The notes under the pieces are model-generated. The model was not told the origin of the DNA. It saw only the letters and a list, made by a program, of their open reading frames with translations, and made no database searches. Shown here in pieces: positions 56,405 to 64,000 of a DNA stretch of 64,000 nucleotides. Origin of the DNA: Fulvivirga maritima (lineage in GTDB: Bacteria > Bacteroidota > Bacteroidia > Cytophagales > Cyclobacteriaceae); NCBI RefSeq assembly GCF_021389955.1, contig NZ_CP089980.1, positions 3,095,001 through 3,159,000 of the forward strand, given 5' to 3'. The translations under genes and the position numbers were made by a program. Position 1 is the stretch's first letter, and each line of letters opens with the position of its first letter.

Positions 56405-56490
56405 ATCTTGTTTCCCTCATTTTTGGGATGGCAAAAGTAGTATTAATTTTTAAAAATGAAAACTTCCGGGTAGAAATTTTTAAAAATATT

Positions 56491-57072
56491 TTACGGAGTC
56501 TGAGAAAGTATCTTTTTCTGCTCTTCCATGAAGCCGTCTGCGAAGAACTGATACTTGTTTAGAATGGATTTTACGGCGTTATTGACGTCTCTAATGTCAG
56601 AAAAGTTTACACGGCCATAGTAGTCTGTAGCATAGCCTTGCCAGATAGAAGCTTTTTGTTTTCTGTCAAAAATCTGAATAAGCAGGGTGCCTTCTTTCAT
56701 ACCAATCTTTAATCGGTTGTATTCAAGGTCACGATTTTGCTTGGTCATCCAGTCTTCTATTTTAGGTTGGTTGTAACCTCTGAAGTTCAGGCTGTCTACA
56801 AACACCCTGAAAGATAGTAGTAAATCGGGCTTGTTGTCCTTTCTTTTATAGCCAAGAAATTTCATGTGAGATTCTATCGCCCTCTTGATTACCTCGCCGT
56901 TAGAGGCTAGTTCCTGGTTCTCTGCCTGCAGCAAGAAGTCATAACTACTGTATTTGTCAAAACGACCTTTGTAGCTGTAGTCATATTCTACAGGTAGTTC
57001 ACGATAAGAGAAGCACGATACTAATATTAGAGATAGTATTCCGATGGATAGGAAGTGAGAGCGTGATTTCAT
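56491..57072 (-). CDS. DUF4136 domain lipoprotein
   Basis: This 193-residue protein has a lipoprotein signal peptide (LSLILVSC, Cys20). The domain starts VEYDYSYKGRFDKYSSYDFL, has the paired pattern IKRAIESHMKFLGYKRKDNKPDLLL, and ends with IWQGYATDYYG and AVKSILNKY. This is the DUF4136 layout (a small alpha/beta domain found in envelope lipoproteins). Role unknown. Its promoter region overlaps the hairpins that follow purL. Confidence 0.9.
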   Translation of the reverse strand: MKSRSHFLSIGILSLILVSCFSYRELPVEYDYSYKGRFDKYSSYDFLLQAENQELASNGEVIKRAIESHMKFLGYKRKDNKPDLLLSFRVFVDSLNFRGYNQPKIEDWMTKQNRDLEYNRLKIGMKEGTLLIQIFDRKQKASIWQGYATDYYGRVNFSDIRDVNNAVKSILNKYQFFADGFMEEQKKILSQTP

Positions 57073-57084
57073 ACTTAATGAGGT

Positions 57085-57151
57085 TTAAAACAGAGCCTAT
57101 ATAAATATAATATAATAGGCCCTGTTTTAATAACATTTAATCTGAAATGTT
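57085..57151 (-). terminator. Two consecutive hairpins downstream of purL
   Basis: Left arm TTAAAACAGAGCCTAT (57085-57100) pairs with ATAGGCCCTGTTTTAA (57115-57130), a 16-bp stem with one G-U/mismatch position and an AT-only loop. Next to it AACATTT (57132-57138) pairs with AAATGTT (57145-57151). Reading from purL on the minus strand these would end the transcript. Confidence 0.7.
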
Positions 57152-57177
57152 TAATGAAATCCGCTATTTGCGAGTAG

Positions 57178-60100
57178 TTACTTATGTGTTTCTAACCATG
57201 CCTTAGCGTTCGTAAATGCCTCTATCCATGGTGATACTTCATCTTGTCTGCCTTCAGGGTAATATGCCCAGTTGTGAGGGTATATAGAACGCTCCAAATG
57301 AGGCATTATAGCGAGGTGTCTGCCATCTTTAGAGCAAACAGCAGCTGTACTATGATCTGAGTCGTTAGGGTTGCCAGGATACGCCTTATAAGCGTATTTA
57401 GCTACTATGTTATAAGCGGACTCAGCCTCTGGTAATACAAACTTACCTTCACCATGTGCTACCCATACGCCCAGCTTGCTGCCGCCCAGGGAGCTAAACA
57501 TTACACTTTCGTTTTCTGGTATATCAACAGATATAAAGCTCGATTCAAACTTCTCTGAACTGTTATGATGCATGGTAGGGTGATTCTTAATCTCAGGGAA
57601 TAAGAGGCCTAATTCCATCATTAACTGACAACCGTTACATACGCCTAAGCTGAGTGTATCTTTTCTGCTATAGAAATTATCAAGGGCTTGTTTCGCCTTT
57701 TCGTTATAAAGGAATGCTCCAGCCCACCCTTTGGCTGATCCTAGTACATCAGAGTTAGAGAAGCCACCTACAAATACTATGAGATTTACATCAGAAAGAT
57801 CATCTCTACCACTGATCAGGTCAGTCATGTGAACATCTTTCACATCAAAGCCTGCCATGTGCATCATCCAAGCCATTTCACGGTCACCATTCACTCCTTT
57901 TTCTCTAATGATAGCCGCTTTATAGCCTGTCTCTTCTTTTCTATTTAAATCAATGCCATATTGATCTAGCTTGCCAGTGAAATGTGCCGGAAACTGATAA
58001 GAAAGAGGTTGCTTTTTGTAGTTTTCAAAACGAGCCTGAGCTAAGTCAGCACCTGATTGCTTTTTATCTAACAGATAAGAGGTTTTAAACCATACGTCTC
58101 TTAGTTCTTTTACATCAAGATCTAAAGCTGTATCGTTATGGTTGATGGTAACACGCCCGCTGTTATTAGTTGTACCTATAACATAAGCGTTGATGTCTAC
58201 CTTTTTGAAATCATTAACAATGCTATCATCAGCTACCTGAATAAGTACTCCTGGTTGTTCACTAAAAAGTACTTTTAAAGTATCCGCTTCAGGAATATCG
58301 TTTAGAGATATTTCAAGGCCTGAATTTTCTGTAGGGAAGCACATTTCAAGCAGCGCTGTGATCATACCTCCGGCAGAAATATCATGACCTGCCAATATTT
58401 TATTTTCCAGCACCAATAGCTGAATTTCAGCAAAGGCCTTTTTGAAATAAAAAGCATCTTTTATAGTAGGAGCAGTGCTGCCTAGCTTGTTAAGTACCTG
58501 AGCAAAGCTACTGCCACCCAGCTTGTAATCATCATCAGAAAAATCTATGTATATGATGTGAGAGTTAGCTTCTGGCTTAAGGTTAGGAGATACTACCTGA
58601 TTGATGTTGCTTACTTCGCCTACGGAGCTGATTATAACCGTTCCTGGAGAATAAACTACATCGCCATCAGGGTATTTTTGGGTCATAGAAAGTGAATCTT
58701 TACCCGTAGGGATGTTGATGTCCAATTCCTGAGCAAATTCACTTACAGCTTTCACGGCATTGTATAATCTGCTGTTTTCGCCTTCTACTTTGGCTGGCCA
58801 CATCCAGTTGGCACTTAAAGAAACTCCTTTAAGTCCATGAGTAAGTGGAGCCCAAACTAAGTTAGTGAGTGCTTCAGCTATTGAAAGCTTGGAGCCTGCA
58901 TCAGGATCTATAAGAGCGGAAACAGGAGCATGGCCAATAGAAGTGGCTATTCCTTTAGTCCCTTTATAGTCTAGTGCCATTACGCCCAGGTTGTTAAGAG
59001 GAAGCTGTACAGGCCCACAAGTCTGTTGTTTCGCTACCTTTCCTGAAACACATCGGTCCACTTTGTTAGTTAACCAGTCTTTACAAGCTACACCTTCCAG
59101 TTGTAATACTGATTCTAAATATTCTTTGATTTGCTCTGAGCTATAAGTTAACTCAGCATAGTTGCTGGCTTTATCTTCATCTTCCAATATAGTTTTTGGA
59201 GATGAGCCGAACATATGAGACAGATCCCAATCTATAGGATTCTTGCCTGTCTTTTTATTTTCAAACTTAAAATGATCATCACCGGTAGCGTGGCCTACAG
59301 CATACATAGGAGAGCGCTCTCTGTCGGCTACTTTTTTAAGGTAATCAAGGTCTTTACTTTTCATTACCAAGCCCATTCTTTCCTGAGATTCGTTACCTAC
59401 TATCTCTTTATCAGAAAGTGTAGGATCACCCACAGGCAGCTTGTTTACATCTATGGTTCCACCGGTTTCTTCTACCAGCTCAGAGAGGCAGTTTAGGTGG
59501 CCACCAGCACCATGATCATGAATAGAGATGATAGGGTTCTCATCGCTTTCTACCATAGCTCTGATAGTATTCATCACCCTTTTTTGCATTTCAGGGTTAG
59601 AGCGCTGTATGGCATTAAGCTCTATAGAGTTGCCAAATTCTCCGGTAGCTACTGAAGAAACGGCTCCACCACCCATACCAATACGGTAGTTGTCCCCTCC
59701 AAGTATTACTATTTCGTCTCCTTTTTCTGGGGATGCTTTTAAGCTGTCATGCTTCTTGCCAAACCCAATTCCACCGGCCAGCATGATCACTTTATCAAAT
59801 CCGAATTTTTTGTCGTTCTCTTCGTGCTCAAAAGTGAGTAAGCTTCCGCAAATAAGAGGTTGACCAAACTTATTACCAAAATCACTGGCACCATCAGACG
59901 CTTTAATAAGGATGTCCATAGGCGTTTGGTACAACCATTTTCTAGGTTGTATGTTCTCTTCCCACTTTCTTCCTTCCTCTAGTCGGGAGTATGAAGTCAT
60001 ATATACAGCAGTTCCTGCTAATGGCAAGCTGCCTTTTCCTCCTGCTAGTCTATCTCTAATCTCTCCTCCAGATCCTGTGGCAGCACCGTTAAATGGTTCT

Positions 60101-60864
60101 ACTGTGGTAGGGAAGTTATGGGTTTCCGCTTTTAAGCTGATAACCGTATCTATTTCTTTAGTAGTGAAATAATCAGGCTTATCAGGTGTTTTGGGTGAAA
60201 ATTGTTCCGCTTTAGGGCCTTGAATAAAGGCTACATTATCCTTATAAGCAGAAACTATGTAATTCGGGTTTTTAGTAGATGTTTCTTTTATCATCTGGAA
60301 AAGGGATTTATCCATTTCTTTTCCGTTAATAATGAAAACACCATTAAATATTTTATGCCTGCAGTGCTCTGAGTTTACCTGAGAGAAGCCAAAAACTTCA
60401 CTATCGGTGAGCTTTCTGTCTAATTTTTTACTTACTCCTTCCAGATATTCTACTTCTTCTTCGCTAAGGGCCAGGCCTTCTTTTTTATTGAAAGTAGAGA
60501 TATCATCAATCTCTATTACCGGATCAGGACTTTTAGCAATAGTGAAAAGTTGCTGATCAAGGTTATGATAGAGAACTTCCAGCATAGGATCATATTCAGC
60601 TGATCGCTCTTCTACCTGAGTAAATTGCTCGATCCTTTTAATTCCTTCTATGCCCATATTCTGGGTGATCTCCACGGCATTCGTGCTCCATGGGGTAATC
60701 ATTTCTTTGCGAGGTCCTACAAAATAACCCTCTAACTGAGGTGCTTCTATAGTTTCTGCTTGCCCAAAAAGCCACTTTAGCTTGTTAATGTCTGCTTCCT
60801 GGAGCTGCTGTGAAAGGTCTACTGCGTAATACTGTTGACCTTGTGATCGGAAAAACTGGATCAT
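57178..60864 (-). CDS. purL: Phosphoribosylformylglycinamidine synthase, large single-chain form
   Basis: This 1,228-residue enzyme performs the fourth step of purine synthesis (FGAR to FGAM), using glutamine. The N-terminal PurS-like domain is followed by a linker and two FGAM-synthase repeats with ATP/phosphate loops (ETHNFPTTVEPFNGAATGSGG, HDHGAGGHLNCLSELVEETGG, HDISAGGMITALLEM). The C-terminal class I glutaminase has nucleophile Cys in LGVCNGCQLMMELG and His/Glu in PHLERSIYPHNW. The fused form is usual in Bacteroidota and Proteobacteria. A -7-like TACTTTTG lies upstream at 60902-60909. Confidence 0.98.
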   Translation of the reverse strand: MIQFFRSQGQQYYAVDLSQQLQEADINKLKWLFGQAETIEAPQLEGYFVGPRKEMITPWSTNAVEITQNMGIEGIKRIEQFTQVEERSAEYDPMLEVLYHNLDQQLFTIAKSPDPVIEIDDISTFNKKEGLALSEEEVEYLEGVSKKLDRKLTDSEVFGFSQVNSEHCRHKIFNGVFIINGKEMDKSLFQMIKETSTKNPNYIVSAYKDNVAFIQGPKAEQFSPKTPDKPDYFTTKEIDTVISLKAETHNFPTTVEPFNGAATGSGGEIRDRLAGGKGSLPLAGTAVYMTSYSRLEEGRKWEENIQPRKWLYQTPMDILIKASDGASDFGNKFGQPLICGSLLTFEHEENDKKFGFDKVIMLAGGIGFGKKHDSLKASPEKGDEIVILGGDNYRIGMGGGAVSSVATGEFGNSIELNAIQRSNPEMQKRVMNTIRAMVESDENPIISIHDHGAGGHLNCLSELVEETGGTIDVNKLPVGDPTLSDKEIVGNESQERMGLVMKSKDLDYLKKVADRERSPMYAVGHATGDDHFKFENKKTGKNPIDWDLSHMFGSSPKTILEDEDKASNYAELTYSSEQIKEYLESVLQLEGVACKDWLTNKVDRCVSGKVAKQQTCGPVQLPLNNLGVMALDYKGTKGIATSIGHAPVSALIDPDAGSKLSIAEALTNLVWAPLTHGLKGVSLSANWMWPAKVEGENSRLYNAVKAVSEFAQELDINIPTGKDSLSMTQKYPDGDVVYSPGTVIISSVGEVSNINQVVSPNLKPEANSHIIYIDFSDDDYKLGGSSFAQVLNKLGSTAPTIKDAFYFKKAFAEIQLLVLENKILAGHDISAGGMITALLEMCFPTENSGLEISLNDIPEADTLKVLFSEQPGVLIQVADDSIVNDFKKVDINAYVIGTTNNSGRVTINHNDTALDLDVKELRDVWFKTSYLLDKKQSGADLAQARFENYKKQPLSYQFPAHFTGKLDQYGIDLNRKEETGYKAAIIREKGVNGDREMAWMMHMAGFDVKDVHMTDLISGRDDLSDVNLIVFVGGFSNSDVLGSAKGWAGAFLYNEKAKQALDNFYSRKDTLSLGVCNGCQLMMELGLLFPEIKNHPTMHHNSSEKFESSFISVDIPENESVMFSSLGGSKLGVWVAHGEGKFVLPEAESAYNIVAKYAYKAYPGNPNDSDHSTAAVCSKDGRHLAIMPHLERSIYPHNWAYYPEGRQDEVSPWIEAFTNAKAWLETHK

Positions 60865-60901
60865 TAAAATTGAGGATTTGAATAGTTAATGTTTTTCACC
60901 G

Positions 60902-60909
60902 CAAAAGTA
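60902..60909 (-). promoter_or_regulatory. Probable -7 promoter element of purL
   Basis: TACTTTTG on the minus strand fits TAnnTTTG and lies about 38 bp before the purL ATG. No well-placed TTG is seen at -33. No PurR-like dyad was recognised. Confidence 0.35.
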
Positions 60910-61076
60910 GAAAAAAGAATTATATTATGCCTTAAGAATCAGGGCGTACCTGATGATGGGTCAAAATGCTCGCTAGCTTTAAAAATGGGATAAAACCATT
61001 TTACGATTGTTTTTTTGAAGAAAAATTAAACATTAAGGTGGCTATTATCCTTAAATAATAAAGCATAAATTATTTT

Positions 61077-61892
61077 ATGAGCAAAAATAAGGTTCTTATA
61101 AAGTATGGAGGCAACGCCATGCAAAGTGAAGACTTGAAGAATCAAATCGCCCAAAAAATCAAAATTTTACATGAATCTGGATTTGAGGTGCTTTTGATGC
61201 ATGGAGGAGGCCCGTTTATTAACAAAGCACTGGAGCTAGCCGGTATTGAGTCTGAGTTTTTTGATGGACAAAGGCATACTAGCGCCGAAGCATTGGTGCA
61301 TATTGAAAGAGCACTAAAAGGTGAAGTGAATAGCTCTCTGGTAGGTTTGCTTAACAAAACCGGACTGAAAGCTGTAGGTCTGAGCGGAAAAGACGGTATG
61401 CTGGCTATAGCTGAAAAAAGATGGCACGTGCCTTTATCGGGAGGTGAGAAGATAGACCTGGGGCAGGTAGGGGACGTAAAGAGCATGAATACTGATTTGC
61501 CACAGCGATTGCTCACTGCAGGTTATATTCCGGTAGTTACCTGTATCGCTTCTGATGATGAGGGGAATGACTATAATATTAATGCGGATATGTTTGCCGG
61601 CCATTTGGCTGCAGCCTTAGAGGTAGATGAATATGTGCTGCTTACTGATGTAGACGGCCTTTTTGAAAATTATCCTGACCCTGACTCCATTTTACATAGT
61701 GTAAAGCTTAGCGATATTGAAGCGATGTATGGAGATATTATTACCGGAGGTATGATCCCCAAGCTGGAGTCTTGCGAGATAGCCATGAAAAATGGTGCAG
61801 CCAGGGCTACCATCCTGAATGGTACTAAGCCAGAGCAGATCACAGATTATTTATTGCATAGAAAATCAATAGGTACAACAATACAGAAATGA
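61077..61892 (+). CDS. argB: N-acyl-glutamate kinase (acetylglutamate kinase)
   Basis: This 271-residue amino acid kinase phosphorylates N-acetylglutamate, the second step of arginine synthesis. N-terminal LIKYGGNAM and LMHGGGPFINKALE form the phosphate loops. Other motifs are GLSGKDGML, YNINADMFAGHLAAAL, LLTDVDGL and GGMIPKLESCEIAM. Some Bacteroidota use N-succinylated intermediates; the acyl group cannot be told from sequence reading alone. It heads the argB-argD-argC operon with an ATGA overlap into argD. Confidence 0.96.
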   Translation: MSKNKVLIKYGGNAMQSEDLKNQIAQKIKILHESGFEVLLMHGGGPFINKALELAGIESEFFDGQRHTSAEALVHIERALKGEVNSSLVGLLNKTGLKAVGLSGKDGMLAIAEKRWHVPLSGGEKIDLGQVGDVKSMNTDLPQRLLTAGYIPVVTCIASDDEGNDYNINADMFAGHLAAALEVDEYVLLTDVDGLFENYPDPDSILHSVKLSDIEAMYGDIITGGMIPKLESCEIAMKNGAARATILNGTKPEQITDYLLHRKSIGTTIQK

Positions 61893-63091
61893 TGAGTTAT
61901 ACTAATGAAGAATTATATCAGCAGGATAAAAATAATTATCTGCCTACATTCAAACGATTTCCCTTGGCCTTTGCAAAAGGTAAGGGGAGCAGACTGTGGG
62001 ATGTAGAAGGAAAAGAATATATTGATATGCTGGCGGGCATAGCAGTTTGTAATGTAGGGCATAGCCACCCTAAAGTGGTGGAGGCTGTGCAGAAACAAGC
62101 GGCAGAGCTTATGCATATTTCTAATTTCTTTGTGACCTTGCCACAGGTAGAGCTGAGCAAAAAGCTCAAAGAAATTAGTGGTCTTGATCATGTTTTCATA
62201 ACCAATAGTGGCGCTGAATCTGTAGAAGGTGCTATAAAAGTGGCTCGTAAATACGCACATAAGCATGGTCGGGGAGGAGAGGTGATTTCTATGACCAAAT
62301 CTTTTCACGGTCGTACGCTGGGTACTATCGCCACTGGCCAGGCTAAATATCAGCAAGGTTTTGAACCTATTCCCACAGGTTTTAAGCAAGTAGAATTTAA
62401 TAACCTTGAAGCTCTTAAGTCAACTATTAGCCAGGAAACGGCGGCTATTATTTTAGAGCCTGTGCAAGGTGAAGGAGGTATTAACCCTGTGGATAAGGAC
62501 TATTTGCAAGCGATAAGAGAAATCTGTACAGAAGAAAAAATTGCTTTGATTTTTGACGAAGTGCAATGTGGAATCGGTCGTACAGGGAAGTGGTTTGCGA
62601 AGGATCATTATGGAGTGCAGCCCGATGTTATGACACTGGCCAAAGGGCTTGGTGGAGGTTTCCCGATAGGAGCTTTTGTATGTGATTCAAAAATTAGTGA
62701 TGCTATTAATTATGGAGATCACGGTACCACTTTTGGAGGTAATCCATTAGCCTGTTCTTCAGCTTTAGCTACGTTATCAGTTATAGAAGAAGAGAATTTG
62801 TTAGATGCAGCCACTGAGAAGGGAGCATGGGTGAAAGCTGAATTTGAAAAAATGAAAGCTGAGCATGGTGAGATAAAATACATTCGTGGACTTGGACTTA
62901 TGATAGGTATTGAGTTATCTCAGCCAGCGGCTCCGGTGGTGAAACTGCTTTTAGAAAAAGGTATTATAGCTAATGCTACCGCTGATACGGTGCTAAGACT
63001 AGTGCCTTCTTTAAATATACCTGAAGAAGATTTGAAGCAAGTGGTGGAAGAAATAGAAAAGTGTTTAGCAGAAACCATGATAGAACAATGA
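61889..63091 (+). CDS. argD: Acetylornithine (or succinylornithine) aminotransferase
   Basis: This 400-residue class III PLP aminotransferase performs the fourth step of arginine synthesis. Motifs are GIAVCNVGHSHP, TNSGAESVEGAIK, SFHGRTLG, FDEVQCGIGRTGK and the PLP Lys in TLAKGLGGGFPIGA, then GDHGTTFGGNPLAC. Length is standard. It is translationally coupled on both sides (4-nt overlap with argB; ATGA overlap with argC). Confidence 0.96.
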   Translation: MMSYTNEELYQQDKNNYLPTFKRFPLAFAKGKGSRLWDVEGKEYIDMLAGIAVCNVGHSHPKVVEAVQKQAAELMHISNFFVTLPQVELSKKLKEISGLDHVFITNSGAESVEGAIKVARKYAHKHGRGGEVISMTKSFHGRTLGTIATGQAKYQQGFEPIPTGFKQVEFNNLEALKSTISQETAAIILEPVQGEGGINPVDKDYLQAIREICTEEKIALIFDEVQCGIGRTGKWFAKDHYGVQPDVMTLAKGLGGGFPIGAFVCDSKISDAINYGDHGTTFGGNPLACSSALATLSVIEEENLLDAATEKGAWVKAEFEKMKAEHGEIKYIRGLGLMIGIELSQPAAPVVKLLLEKGIIANATADTVLRLVPSLNIPEEDLKQVVEEIEKCLAETMIEQ

Positions 63092-64000
63092 GTAATACGC
63101 GAAAAAAAGTAGCAATTGTAGGAGCTTCTGGTTATACAGGTTCCGAACTCGCTCGTTTTTTACTGCATCACCCAGAGGTAGAAATTGCCATGATCACCTC
63201 TGAAACGCACGAAGGAAAGCCATTTTCTACTTTACATCCTCAGTTTACCGGGCAGCTTGATATGCCTTTGGTATCCGCACAAAGAGTAACTGATGAGCCT
63301 TTGGATGTTGTTTTTCTGGCATTGCCACACGGTGTTTCTATGAATTTTGTGATGCAATGGGCAGATAAATCATTTAAAATTATTGATCTCAGTGGAGACT
63401 TCAGGTTAAAAAACTCTGAAGTGTATGAGCACTGGTATAAGAAAGATCATAATTATGAAAAAGGATTTGATCATGCTGTATATGGATTGCCAGAGCTACA
63501 TAAAGATGATATAGTACAATCAGATTTGGTGGCTAATCCAGGCTGTTATCCTACTACTTCTACGCTAGGAGTAGCTCCATTGGTAGCCGAAAAACTGATA
63601 GATATAGAAGGCATTATAATAGATGCTAAATCAGGAATTACTGGAGCAGGTATAAAGCCTAGCCTTACCACCCACTTTTCTAATGTTAATGATAATTTCA
63701 AGGCCTATGGAGTAAAAAGTCATCGGCATACTATTGAAATAGAAGAGCAGCTAGGATTTCTTAATGAAGGAGAAGTGAAGGTTCAATTTACACCTCACCT
63801 GCTACCGCTAGATAGAGGAATACTGGCTACCAGCTATTCTACTCCACTAAACGACATGACCCAGGAAAAGCTGGACGATTTATACCAATCTTTTTATGAA
63901 GAAAAGCCATTTGTAAGGGTGAGAGAATCTTTACCTACTTTGAAAGACGTGAGAGGTAGTAATTACTGTGATGTGCACCCTGTGTGGGATGAACGTACTA
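63088..64000 (+). CDS. argC: N-acetyl-gamma-glutamyl-phosphate reductase (3' end outside window)
   Basis: The frame begins with the ATG at 63088, overlapping the argD stop, and remains open to the right edge (304 codons visible of about 320-345). NADP-binding GASGYTGSELARF is at the N-terminus. Catalytic Cys is in NPGCYPT (near residue 154), with the conserved His in SHRHTIEIEEQL and PLDRGILATSYS. It catalyses the third step of arginine synthesis. The C-terminus and any genes that follow are not visible. Confidence 0.96.
   Translation, partial: MSNTRKKVAIVGASGYTGSELARFLLHHPEVEIAMITSETHEGKPFSTLHPQFTGQLDMPLVSAQRVTDEPLDVVFLALPHGVSMNFVMQWADKSFKIIDLSGDFRLKNSEVYEHWYKKDHNYEKGFDHAVYGLPELHKDDIVQSDLVANPGCYPTTSTLGVAPLVAEKLIDIEGIIIDAKSGITGAGIKPSLTTHFSNVNDNFKAYGVKSHRHTIEIEEQLGFLNEGEVKVQFTPHLLPLDRGILATSYSTPLNDMTQEKLDDLYQSFYEEKPFVRVRESLPTLKDVRGSNYCDVHPVWDERT

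Overview
The window reads as a chromosomal segment of a Bacteroidota bacterium, most likely a Cytophagales (Fulvivirga-like) marine or soil glider. The basis is the AT-rich composition, upstream regions carrying the Bacteroidota -7 promoter motif TAnnTTTG (clearest before 12638 and 33837), a type IX secretion (type B) cargo protein, a lipoprotein GH43, the DUF4290, DUF3109 and DUF4136 families, TPR-CHAT and TPR-histidine kinase architectures, and the accB-accC-efp-fabH-plsX-rpmF-DUF177 cluster. Most genes are housekeeping and tightly packed, with several overlapping convergent or tandem pairs. No rRNA, insertion sequence, prophage or CRISPR array was seen. One tRNA (Gln, anticodon TTG) is present.

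Layout. 1-3.4 kb: a secreted TPR-CHAT protein cut by the left edge. 3.5-6.7 kb: methylmalonyl-CoA mutase (mutA-mutB) with a perfect 12-bp inverted repeat against the mutA start. 7.0-10.6 kb: dnaA, then a MocR-type PLP-dependent regulator divergent from an FMN-binding pyridoxamine-phosphate-oxidase-like protein, with a palindrome between them. 10.9-14.0 kb: a fatty acid desaturase, a small membrane protein, and a HAD-like phosphatase plus divergent PRPP-synthetase paralogue. 14.1-21.1 kb (minus): GH43 lipoprotein, MscS, and uvrD-DUF4290-murA. 21.3-28.4 kb: DUF3109, a frameshifted outer-membrane barrel, and the biotin-carboxylase/fatty-acid/ribosomal cluster. 28.5-34.7 kb: pdxA divergent from rsmA-mgtE-hydroxyacid dehydrogenase, a pentapeptide membrane protein, and greA-HIT. 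34.7-38.4 kb (minus): gpsA overlapping a PlsB-like acyltransferase, and two unknown proteins. 38.6-46.3 kb: T9SS cargo, DCC thioredoxin-like protein, fabD, folK, sppA and bioB. 46.4-48.2 kb: typA. 48.6-51.8 kb: a tandem array of five tiny secreted peptides divergent from a periplasmic-TPR histidine kinase. 51.9-64 kb: metG, pth, rplY, prs, tRNA-Gln, DUF4136, purL and an argB-argD-argC operon cut by the right edge.

Many genes serve lipid and cofactor metabolism. Acc, FabH, FabD, PlsX, a PlsB-like enzyme, GpsA and the desaturase build phospholipid. BioB supplies biotin to AccB. MutAB links propionyl/methylmalonyl-CoA to succinyl-CoA. PdxA and the MocR/FMN-protein pair concern vitamin B6.

The strongest candidate for something undescribed is at 48.6-49.7 kb. 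Five head-to-tail genes for 48-56-residue exported peptides lie there. Four are predicted surface lipopeptides sharing an invariant C-terminus, repeated with an exact 184-bp period. They face, across a shared 205-bp intergenic region, an orphan sensor kinase whose predicted periplasmic domain is made of TPRs, which are peptide- and protein-binding repeats. I propose, as inference only, a peptide-signal/receptor or surface-sensing locus.
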